From assembly GCA_024516035.1 (NCBI GenBank), contig CM044962.1, positions 2,040,527-2,104,526 on the forward strand: a stretch of 64,000 nt of DNA, written 5' to 3'. A program made the translations under genes and the position numbers. Under the pieces are notes generated by a model. That model had not been told where the DNA came from and did not search any database. It saw only the letters and a program-made list of their open reading frames with translations. The DNA comes from Bactericera cockerelli (taxonomy: Eukaryota > Arthropoda > Insecta > Hemiptera > Triozidae). Of this stretch, positions 1-12,200 are shown piece after piece. Each line of letters starts with the position of its first letter. Position 1 is the first letter of the stretch.

Positions 1-223
1 CCTAGCGGGAGTCTCATTGATCTGAACAAAACCAACATGCCACCTCAACTGCTGGCGGGTTTCAAGGGAATGCCCCAGGGAGGAGCGGGGGGCATGATGA
101 ACCCGTTTCTTAATTTTGGGGCCGGAGGTGCAGGCGCCGGGGCTCAGGGACTGATGGGCTTCCCTCCATTTGGTATGGCTCCGTTTATGAACCAAATGTT
201 GAACCAGGGCAAAATGGCTGGAG
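1..223 (+). CDS. sno: sno exon e2 (5' end outside window)
   Basis: Frame 1 is open from the first base and reads [17 protein letters not shown] followed by Gly/Met/Phe-rich sequence ending in NQGKMAG. The exon ends at GGAG|GTAAAT, leaving phase 1, which pairs with the phase of e3. The ATG at 37 is internal. In arm B the same exon extends upstream to an acceptor at 37,736, so position 1 lies inside the exon. The segment belongs to the poorly conserved N-terminal part of Sno. Confidence 0.85.
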
Positions 224-3200
224 GTAAATGTTGTTTGTTAAAACAAAGCCAGGGCCCCACTGAGAGTAACATTTTGTTGAGCAACCCTTCATAATCCACT
301 CTTTCTTTAGGATCAAATCTAAAACAACACCCTCAAATTATGTATAAAAAAAAAGATTGTGTTGAGTAAACCATGCCTACAGGCAACACATCATTGGGTG
401 TGCGGTCGTTAAATATATATTTATATGTATTTTAACTTAAAAAAAAACTAACAAAAAAATAACAACAAAATTTGAGACTTCATGTTGCACTCAGTGAGAT
501 CCCCGGTATTGCATGTTTTTTTTTTTGGTTTTGGTTTTTTTTTTTTTTTATTATTTAAAAAAAGTTAATGGTGCCTCAGAACCGCTTTCGCATTACTTCA
601 GTGCACTTTGCCTACACACCCATGCCATTCCAGAACAGAAAAACTTGGTTAGAATTTTCTGCTTGTGCTGGGATTCGAACCTGTAACCAATGTTCTAAAA
701 CACGCCACCACAGAGATCGGCAGAGAATCTTAACATTCTATTATCCACTTAAGACTATAATCAGTTGTAAAATGTGAGTTTCGACTTATTTTTACGTGTT
801 CACTTATTCAGTTAGTTTTATTATTGCATGCACTGAAGAATGTCTATTTGTTTGTGCACTATTGTCTTCTTCTTCTTCCTTTTTTTTCTTCTTCCTCTTT
901 TCAAGTACATACATAATCTGTTGAGATGATGAGCAAAGCCTTACTGATGAATTCAAGAAATAATGCAGTTGTCTTCAAATGACTGATTAAAGACAACTTT
1001 TATTATTAATGCTGCAAAAAAGATCTGCCTTCACATAGCTCAATTCATCAGCTATAATTTATTATTATTGCACGTACATAAATTATTGTATTACAAGTTC
1101 AAATGTATTCAGGACCATATAGGTAATTTGTGTACACATTTTAGACATACAAATCAACAAATTTCATAGTATTTTAAACAACATTACACTCACAAGACAT
1201 GAAAGGAGCCCAGAACATTGCTTCTGGGCGTCCAGGGGGGTTATTACCCCCATTTATCCTTCCACCACCATGACACAACCATCATGGACACGGAAAAAAA
1301 ACCATAAATATGCTGTGTTTTCGGGCTTTGTAAATAATTCCTTCACAAAGGCCCCAAAACTTAGTAAATGGGCCTTTGTAAATTAGATCCCTTCTTTAGA
1401 CAATTATTGTAGAATTTCCAAGGGACTTCTTCACAATCTGAATGCATGAACTCGTCTATTTTTCATTGTCTGCGTCAATGTTGCTGGGTAGGAAAGTTTT
1501 GTGTACCAATCCTCGCTTACCATGCGGAAAGTCCGGGGTTCGATCCCCCGAGCCGACAATTTTTTTTTTACATATCTTTTCAAAATATATCACAATAGAT
1601 CTCATAAGGTTGCAGTTGAATTGAGTTTCCACTCAAAATATGCAACCAGGTCTGAAAAAAAATCGTTTAAAAAAATCCCAGTAATGGAAAACCCATTAAA
1701 ATATGAAATTATCTCTCTCTAAGTCATGAGAAAACCCCTCCGTCCAGCAACATTGGCCTTTCGTATTGATGGTCAAGCGCCATTTAGCTCTTTTGAATAG
1801 AATAGAAACCTTGTTTGTACTGCTGAAGTAAGACTAGTGACGTCAAGTAGTCAAGTGGTTAAAGCACTAGTCTGGTAATCCAAGAAGCGTAGGGATTCGT
1901 TCATTCAAATCCCACCCAATGCATGAATTTTCCACATTAATTTGGGTTTGTGACCACATAATAATAAGACTCTGAGGGTTAGGTGGTAGAAATGCTTTAA
2001 TCATCAACCTGTCACCTTCCACTTCAGAGTGTTATTATTATTATAAGTATTATGCTTATTATTGCCAACCTTTGTAAAACATTTTATGTAAATACAAAAA
2101 AAAAAAAAAAAATATTATTATAAGACTGAAAAGTCCGTTTACTCCAGCAGTCAAACAGGTCTTACGTACATATTTCATGGTTTGAATTTTTCTTCTGGTG
2201 ACGGTTCTCTCTCTCTCTTACGTGTTCGACTTTCCCCCTTATTCCTCGTTGTCAAGGCGGCGGCAGCGGTGGTGGGTTCGACTTGGCAACACTGCTCGCC
2301 TCTAATCCTCTTCTCCTCGCAGCGAGCGGCGGCAACACTGCACTCCTCGCGCAACTCCTGCAGGCCCAGGCCCTCAGCGGCAACCTGGGCCTCTTCAACC
2401 CGGCCCTGTGGGGGGCCGGAGGGGCCGCGGGCGGCCTCATGGGCCCCGGGGGCGGCAAGATGCCCTACCTGATGAGCGAGAGCAAGATGCGCCAGGAGGC
2501 CCAGCAGCAGCAACAGCAGCAGGAGGAGGAGGACAATGACGACGAGGTAGGATACCGTTCTCGAGATATTCTCGATGAGGCACGTGAGTGTGGGAGGTTA
2601 TATCTATGTATATAATATTATTTTATTTAAGTTCCGTTTCTGTTCTTCTTAATTGTTATATATTAAATAAAAAAATGATGAAAAAGTATTAAAAAAAATA
2701 TATATATATATATGCTCGATGAGGCACGTGTTTGGTGTGGGAGGTTGATACCGTTCTCGATATATTCTCGATGAGGCACCTGTTTGGTGTGGGAGGTTGA
2801 TACCGTTTTCGAGATATTCAAGATGAGGCACGTGTTTGGTGTGGGAGGTTGATACCGTTTTCGAGATATTCTCGATGAGGTACGTGTAAGGTTTGGGAGG
2901 AGGGGGAAATAACGTTCTCGAGGTATTTTTTGTCAAAATATTTCAAGCACGCTCTGAATGAACGAATAGATATTCATTTATTTATTTGAGTTGTTCAGAA
3001 AGTCAAAGTTATCATATTTGTGTTTGTCTTATATTGTTGAACCTGGATAAAAAAAAATCCTCCACTGTCATTCAAGATTATGCCACCCTATGGTGATGAT
3101 TGGTGTCAATTTTGTATTTTAATTTTCATCATTATTTGTTTGTACGTATGTCCTGTTAATGAAGAAGTTAATTATAATAATATTATGCCATAATAATAAA

Positions 3201-6200
3201 ACAATTATGCCATAATAATAAGAAAACAATCTCTAAAAAATATTGTTTATTTTTGATATTGGTTGTGCTGTACACATATGAATAAATATATCTTGGTTAT
3301 TTATGCCGTAATAATAAGAAGTTTCCTCAACACATAATTCATATGACCTACTTGTGTAGATCATATGATTTCAAAATTAACGAATAGGACTGAATTGTCC
3401 CTTCTAATGTATCAAATGTAAAAACAAAATAAATGTTCATGTAATAATATTCCAATAATAATAATAATGGATACCCCCAGAACATGGGCGTGGCGGAAAC
3501 GTACGCGGACTACATGCCCACCAAGCTGAAGGTGGGCCGCAAGCACCCCGACCCGGTGGTGGAGACCGCCTCCCTCTCCAGCGTGGAGCCCGCCCACGTG
3601 TGGTACGCCCTCAGCATCCCGGAGCCCACGATCAGGACGGGCGCCCTCTCCGCCCTTCAGCTCGAGGCCATCACGTACGCCTCCCAGGCCCACGAGCAGT
3701 TCCTGCCCGACGGGTCACGGGCCGGCTTCCTCGTCGGTGAGTGAGCAATGTGCGGTTCCCCCGTCGTCGTCATCGCTCCCTGTCCCTCGAATGCTTCCTC
3801 AAAAAGGAGTACAGATTTTGTTTTTCTGTTTATCTTAATATATAAATGTCAAAGACACTCACTGACCACTGACCACTGACCACTGACTGATCATCGCTCT
3901 ACAGCCCAAACCGTAAGTCCTAAGAAGCTGAAATTTGGTAGGTAGCTTTGTCTTATAATCTAGATGTACAATAAGACGGGATTTTTCGAAACTCCCACTA
4001 CAACACCTGCCATTGGCGAAAAAGGATTTTTTGCTTTCACGGCCATGCCTCGGCCGGCAAAGCGGGCGACAGCCTGCTTGTACTGATTAAAATAGAGAAG
4101 TTAGTTGATGGCATGGATATTCAGAACTATTACCTGCTGATGAGATCAAATACGCTCGAAACAGCTGTCCAGGTATGTTCTGATATTCATGTACATCTAG
4201 TACAACTTCTCACTTTTCTGTTTATACTGACAGACTCACTGTCACAGACCACAAGCGTCCAAAGTAGCTGCTCTTTCATGGCTATCCAACAAAAAAGACT
4301 GTTAAACACTCATCTTTTTTTTTTCAAGTCAATATTATTGGTATTGTTGTAGCGGAAAAAGCTAAAAAAAAAAGTGTGGGACTGGTAGTCATCTGGTTAA
4401 CGCGCTAGTCTGGTAGTCGAGGTAGATCCTTACGCTAGATCGTGTGGTGTTTGTTTTTTTTAGGATTTTTTGTTGTTGTTTTATTACTATTTCTAGTTAT
4501 GTTATTCTCAGCTTGCACTTTGGGTGACCTGGGTTCTAAACCACTGGTAGTCTCAAGTATCACGAAAGTGATGGACACAAATATGATAACGAGTGTTACT
4601 GTAAATAAAATTTGATCGAATTTTGTTATTTGTAATCAGTATAATCAGTATAAAAAGAAAAGTGAGAAGTTGTATTAGATGTACATGAATATCAGAACAT
4701 ACCTGGACAGCTGTTTCGAGCTTATTTGCTCTCATCAGCAGGTAATAGTTCTGAATATCCATGCCATCAACTAACCTCTCTATTTTAATCGTAATAATAG
4801 GCAATGTTGTATTTGGCGTAACGGTTGTAGCCTGACTACTGCCCGTAGTACAGAGATCCTGAGTTCGATCCCCGGACGGAGCAGATTTATCACACAGAAA
4901 ATTCTGTTCCCTCCGTACATGTGAGGCTGGCATTTCCGGCCCTACCCAGGCTGGGTGAGGTTATTGTGGGTAGCTGGTACGATTCCCAGCGAATGGAGGG
5001 TAAAACCCCCGTCCTAATCCATTACGTTAGATCAAAAAGAAACGTTGGCGTTAGGAAGACCATCCAGCCGTAAAAATGTGCCAAAACCAACCACCCTCAA
5101 CCATGACGTTGAACAACGTCGACACTGCTTAAGGGGAATAAGACAGAGTAAAAGAAGAAGTTGTATTTGGCATCAATAATATACAAGAATGAACAAAAGT
5201 ACATACAATAATAGTTAGGTAATACAGTAAAAAATATGTGAATGTTAGGTAAGCAGGTATAATATACTATAGGTCATATCTAAAAAAAAACTGTATTTCT
5301 GTTCCAGGGGACGGCGCGGGGGTGGGCAAGGGGCGCACCATAGCCGGGTGCATCCTCGAGAACTGGCTGAAGGGCCGCAAGCGGGCCATCTGGGTGTCGG
5401 TGTCCAACGACCTCAAGTACGACGCCGAGAGAGACCTGAAAGACATCGGGGCGCCCAAGATAGACGTCTACCCTATGAACAAGTTCAAGTACGCGAAGAT
5501 CTCATCCGCGCCCAACGGTAAGCGGTGTGCCGTGGGTTCGAATCCCGGGTAAAGCGATTTTTTTTTGTTGTTTTATTATTATTATTTCTTGTTATGTTAT
5601 TCTCAGTTTGCACTTCAGGTGACCTGGGTTCTAATCCACTGGTAGTCAAGTGAACGTAAATATATTGAAAAAAAAAAAATTAAAAAAAAATATACCGACA
5701 GTTTATATTATTTGGACACAAATCCTGTAAATAGAATGATGAGACAGGCAAATCAACTGTGATGTTTCTTATTTACTATATTTACCATAACTTCAATAGT
5801 CATATTTATAATTTTTATGTTAATTTTCCAGTCTCTTGATATGTTTAATGTATTTAAATTTCTCTTGTATTTTATAAATTACAAAAGAAAATACATACGA
5901 ACTAGGTTTAGCGTAAGTATACACCCTCGTTTTGTTTTTCTTGACGTTGCAAAACTAGCGTTTTGCGTGATAACTTTTTTTATGCAATATATTTTTTTAT
6001 GTTTTATTATTATATATGGACTCTTACCGTAAATATAAGTGCCTCTGAGCGTGGAGGGGATTGCCATAGGCAATAACCCCGCCCTTTAGTTAGGACATAT
6101 GTATATATTTTGTTTATTTTTTTTTCTTGTTTACGAGGTCCGACAATAAAGTTCCCGGACGACCCCCATAGCTCCGGCTCTGATGTACATAGCTCAACAA

Positions 6201-9200
6201 TTTTTTGCAGGAATTAACCATAGTTCCTCATGTTCATATTTAATTAACTTTAATTTCTTTCTGATCGGTAGTTTTCAAATAATCCGTCATCATCAAACAC
6301 CTTGTCAGTGCACTTTGCCGGATTTTTCAAATTAATGAGTGTTTCACACAGCCTTCACCACTAAACAAAAAAATCCGATTTTCCAGGTCTCACCGTGCTG
6401 GAGCTCTGCAGAACAAACTCCCCAAGCTCGCGTGATCTACGCGTCCGCCCACTGGAGCCTCGGAACCTCGCCAACATGCCTTACATGACGAGGCTGGGTA
6501 AGAGCACAACCGCTTTCAGGGTTACACAAGGTTAAAAAAAAAAAAAATTCAGGGTGAGCATAAAGTCTCACCCCACCCCCCGTAATCTCGAGAATGGCTG
6601 GAAAATACAAGAACACGCAAAAACACGTAACCCTTCGATTTAAGGGGGATTCATTTTCAGCCAAACAAAAAATTTTGCCTACACGGCCCCAGTCAGGCTG
6701 GGCATGGACCAACTTTAAAATCTAAATAAACGGTAGGTATTGTGGCATATTGTTTTTATAAGGTCTCATAGAGAGAATTCATTTACAAAAAATTTCAGTG
6801 AGCTACGACTTACCGTTCCTCGAGATACAGGGCGAACGTCCTGCATAATATCCATATATTTTTGACCTATAACTCGTTAAGCACGTAATATAGAAAAATG
6901 AATTTTTTTGATAATAACTCCTTATGACAAGCTCTGTCGAAAAAAGTTATAACTCGACATCCTCTGTTGATGTTAGTTTCTGGTCGGTTTCGTCAGCCAG
7001 CTGACGAACAGTCCTAAAAATTTTTTAACGAAAAAACAAATCACGTTTAACTTGTTCAAAGTTCACTTGCATAAGGAGTTTATTATCAACAAATATCCTT
7101 TTTCTGGAATTTACGGTCAACGAAGTTTAAAGGTCATAAATATAATGGATATTACCTCAGGACGACCGACCCTGTATCTCAAAACGTACAGTTGTAAGCT
7201 CACTGAAATTTGTTTGTAATGAACTATCTCTATGAAGAACCTATAAAAACAATATGCCACAAGAACATACTATTCTATTTAAGATTTTAAAGTTGGTCCA
7301 TGCCCAGCCTGACTGGGGCCGTATAGGCCAAATTTTTTTTTGGCTAATAAGAAACCCATAAAATCGAAGGGATGCGTGTTTTTGCGTTTTTCTTGTACTT
7401 CTTAGCCATTCTCGAGATACGGGGTGGGGTGAGACATTATGCTCACACCTGATACTCCCGTAATTATATGAAATATAAATTCTTCTAGGCTACTAAAAAT
7501 ATATTTCAAAGGTAAAACATTTCTTCAAAACTCACTACGAAGGAAGCGAGCCTCTGAGCTCGAGCTATTGCCCCTTTGGAATGCCTGTGATATCTTTTGT
7601 ATCAGGAACAGATGCCAGCGAGAATCACCAGAAACGGCGCCCGAAGAGCAGCAAGCCAATCTTTTTTTAGAAAAGATATCGACGTCAGCGCCCCAAGGAC
7701 CCAACTTTCAACTGAGAAACGCAAGAAAGCTATAGTTGTCTTTTATCCTTGAGTAATTCAAGTGCTTTTTGCGTGCAGCGTTCTCAGAGGAAAATCCAGT
7801 CCTTCACATCGTTCTGTTAGTTCCGCGAGCGAATAATCAGAATAAATTCTCAATATCAAAATCAGAATAGGAAAACGCTAGGATTATATCCTCCCTAAGT
7901 TAAGCTACAATGAGGTAAGATAAAAAATAATCTAAAAATATCTTCAGTTTTTCAACCTAAATGACATTTTTTTCTTCTCGAATTTTGTCCGCGACGACCT
8001 AATCAATTCTACACGAGAAAGTTTTGGTAAGGGTTTTGATCTTTCATCAATTGACACATCGAATCGCGAATTTCTGATAGCTGTTTTTGAGGTAAAAAAA
8101 TGGATGGATGACTAAAAAATATTCATTTTTTTTTTTTTTTTTTAAACTAAAAGACTCATTTCAACGCGCCGCGCGCCGCGCCGTGTGTGGTGTGTGTGGT
8201 TGTGTGTGTGGTGTGTGTGTTGTGTGTGTGGTTTGGAAGCGCGGTGTAAACCCCTATGAGTATAAACATTTATGTATTAAGATAATATTGCCAGTATAAT
8301 ATACTGCCAATAAGGACTAAGAGTCTTTATCATCCCAGCAATAAGTCTAAGACGTATTCACTATTTCTTACGTGGTCAAAATCAGAATTTAGGTGGCTAA
8401 ATTGACATATTAATGATGTGGTCAAATCATTTTTTTTGGGAATATTCAGAGTGGTTCATTGCACGGATGTGGATGTGGTCAAAATCTCGATTTTTTTTTT
8501 CGTTTTGAAAAAATCAAACTCTAAGTGGTTCGTTGCATGAGTACCGACCTCAGTACTTGATTGATAAAGCGGCGGCGGATTGTAACCTGGAGGCGCGGTG
8601 GTCAATTCCCGTTTCAGCGTAGATTTAGTAAAAGCGAGTTTGACTAGTTGTGACATCACGAAAGTGATTAACCAAATCGTCGGCTGGAACGCTAAAATTG
8701 ACATCCCCACCCAGTCCTTTCAAGTAACAATTGTTTTCCTCGCTTTTCCCGCGCATATGTTTGAATAACTACCGAACTTAGCATTTTTAGCCAATAGTTA
8801 GGTTAATTCCGACCAGAGTAACGAAAAATCGAGAAATGACAACTGTCACTTGGTCAGTTTTACTCTATCTAGCCGACGAAATAATGACAACTTTTTTTTT
8901 GTTTGGTTGCAGGAATCGTGGGGCCAGGGGACTATCCCGTTTCCCCGAGTTCATGGACTTATCGGGGCGGTGGAGAAGCGGGGTCCGCCATGAGATCGTC
9001 GCCATGGACATGAAGCTGCGGGAAGTGAACATCGCGCGCCCAGCACAGCTTCCACGGCGTCCGATTCAAGATCGAGGAGGTGCCGCTCAGAGGATTTCAG
9101 CAAGATGTACGACGACTCGGTGAAGCTGGTGAGTTGACGGGTGACTCGGTGAACTGAAAATCAGTGACTCGGTGACCTGAATCATGACTGGGTGAGTTGG

Positions 9201-12200
9201 AATTAAGTGACTTGGTGAATGTTGAATCAGTGACTTAGTGGAGTTAAATCAGTGACTTGGTGAAGCTGGTGATGTTTGACCGGTGACTCGGTGGAACTGA
9301 AATCTGACTCGGTGAACTGAATCATGACTGGGTGAGTTGAATTAGTGACTTGGTGAGATGAATCAGTGACTTGGTGAGTTTAAATCAGTGACTGTGGTGA
9401 AGCTGTGAGTGAGCGGGTGACATGTGAGTTGAATCAGTGACTTGTGAAGTTAAATCAGTGACTTGGTGAAGCTGGTGAGTGACGGTGACTTGTGAGTTGA
9501 AATCAGTTGCCTAGGGTGAGATAAATTCAGTGACTGGTGAAGCTGGTGAGTTGATCGGTACTCGGTGGAAGCAGTGAGTTGAGCGGGTGACACGGTGAGT
9601 GAAGCGGGTGACCTCTCGTGAAGCTGGTGAGTTGAAAGCGGGTGACTCTCGTGAAAGCTGGTGAGATGAGCGGTGACACGTGAACTGAATCAGTGACTGG
9701 GTGATTAAATCGTGAAGCTGGTGAGTTTTGAGCGGGTGACTCGTGAAGCTGGTGGAAGTTTGAGCGGGTGACTCGGTGAAGCTGGTGAGATTGAGCGGGT
9801 GACTCCGTGAAGCTGGTGAGTTGAGCGGTGACTCTGTGAACTGAATCATGACTTGGTGAACAGAATCAGTGACTGGGTGAGTTAAATCGTGAAGCTGGTG
9901 AGTTGAGCGGGTGACTCGGTGAAGCTGGTGAGTTGAGCGGGTGACTCGGAGAAGCAGTGAGTTGAGCGGGTGACCACGTCGAACTGAATCAGTGACCTTG
10001 GTGAAGCTGGTGAGTTGACGGTGACTCGGTGAACTGAATCAGTGACTCGGTGGATGCTGGTGAGCTGAGCGGGTGACTCTCGGTGAACTGATCAGTGACT
10101 CGGTGTGTTGAATCAGTGACTTGGTGAGTTTGAGGCGGGTGACTCGGTGAAGCTGGTGAGTTGAGCGGGTGTCATAACTAATAAAGCATACTATTATTAT
10201 AAATTCTTTTTTGAAAGTTACCAAAGGTATTTAGATCGTTTTGTATTGTTAGTTTTGCCATAAATTTAATCCCACGTACATGACTTACTTTCTGGTCAAG
10301 AGTTTTACCTACAGCATACTATAACAATAAATTGACAACAAATTTTTTGTACTTTCTATTATCACCTGACCTCATAGCTTGATCCAAAGGCGGCGGACTT
10401 GAAAACCAGGAGGTCGGTGGTTCAAGTCCCCCGGTTTTCAGCGTTAGAATTTAGTAAAGCGAGTTCTAGTAGTTGTGATATCACGAAAAGTGATTATCAC
10501 AAATATGGATTAACTTTATTATTAATTTTTTTTTTGGTTCGACGCTGCCGCCCCATCCCGTAGTATGCCTCCATCCCCCTCTGATGGGCGAGAATTTTAT
10601 TTTCATCTTTTACTTTTTTTGTACTATTTATCATTTATTTATTTTTTCTTAATTTATCCTGTAAATTTGACTTTTGAACTCTTACATAAAGATTAAAATA
10701 TAATAACGATTCTAAGTTGATTTTTGAGAATAGTTCTAGTTATTGTAAAAAAAGGTATCAAAATTACGATGTTTATACCCTGTGTTCCATTTCGAACAAT
10801 TAATGTATTGTATGTTATATGTTATATTCTTGTAAATAGAGCTTTGCTCGTTTAATAAATGAATCAGGTAGAAACCCGGTGATATTAAAATAAAAAATAA
10901 ATAAAAATATTGTATTGGTAATTGACGACTGGATCTGTTCCAGTTGGTGGACGCCAGCACAATTCCAGGAGGCGGCGGAGCTGGTGGATGCTGAGAACGC
11001 ATGAAGAAACCCATGTTGGGCCATTTCCTGGAGCTCGCACCAGAAGGTTTCTTCAAGTACCTGTGCATTGCGGCCAAGGTGCGGCACGCCGTGCAGATAG
11101 CCAAGGTAAAGTGCGGCACGCCGTGCAGATAGTCAGGTAAGATTGCGGCACCCGGGCAGATAGCCAAGGTAAGAATTGCGGCACGCCGTGCAGATAGCCA
11201 GGTAGATTGCGGCACCGCCGTGCAGAGATAGCCAGGTAAGATTGCGGCCAAAGTGCGACACTATCTCAATCAGCTTTGTTAATTGCCGGAGGCAAACATA
11301 ATATTATATTTACTGCCTTATTCATACCGCCCGATTAGGACGAAATGAGAGCCAATATTATACGCAGTAAGCCCAAGCGCATTATTATGTGGTGAAAATT
11401 CCAAAAGGGAGGATAACTTATTATGTTCCCGGCTGGGTTTTTCGAACCCGCGACCTCCGGTTTACCACTAGAAATAGTATAGAATTCGAAGAATAGAATA
11501 GAAGTATTCTATTTCATTCCTATTCTATTCCATTCTATTCTAATTCCTAATTATTCAATCTATTCTATTCTATTCTACTCTATTTCTATTCCATTCTATT
11601 CTATTCATTCTATTCTACTTCTATTCTATTCCATTCCATTCTATCTATCTAATTCTACTCTATTCTATTCCATTCTATTCTATTCTATTCCAATTCTATC
11701 TATTCTAATTCTATTCGTACATCTAATTCTATTCTATTCTATTCCAATCCTAATTCCATTCTATTCCCATTACTATTCTATCTATTCTACTCTATTCTAT
11801 TCCATCTATCTAATCTATTCTATTCTATACTACTCTATTCAATCCTCATTCTATTCTATTCTATTCTATTCTATACATTCTATTCTATCTATTCTATTCT
11901 ATTCTATTCCTATTCTATTTCTATTCTTCTCTATTCTAATCTAGCCCCATTCTATTCCTGGGAAGCCATCAAAGTGAGGCAAGTGTGTGGTTGATAGGCC
12001 TGAGAGCACGGGAGAGGCCAGGACGCTGGAAACAGCCTGGAGCGGATGAGGGGACTGTCCGACTTTGTTTCCCAACCGCCAAGTAATTCCGGGGGGGCTG
12101 TTGCACGAAGCAGCTTCTTGAAATACATCCAGGTAGCGTAATTTGCTTTAAATTAGACTGTCAGAGTGCAAGACAGTTAGCTCCCATTTGCACCGTAAAG

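Larger units (their letters stand above)
224..2256 (+). other. sno intron e2-e3
   Basis: AT-rich intron with T and A runs. It holds three tRNA-like inserts (near 655-725, 1480-1560 and 1845-2045) and a pyrimidine-rich stretch before the acceptor at 2256. I see no other coding sequence. It is mirrored at 35,405-37,450. Confidence 0.7.

Noticed and set aside
2175..2513. - strand proteins overlapping e3 and e11 in GC-rich DNA
   Set aside because: Antisense shadows of GC-rich coding exons. The + strand frames carry matching splice sites and family similarity.
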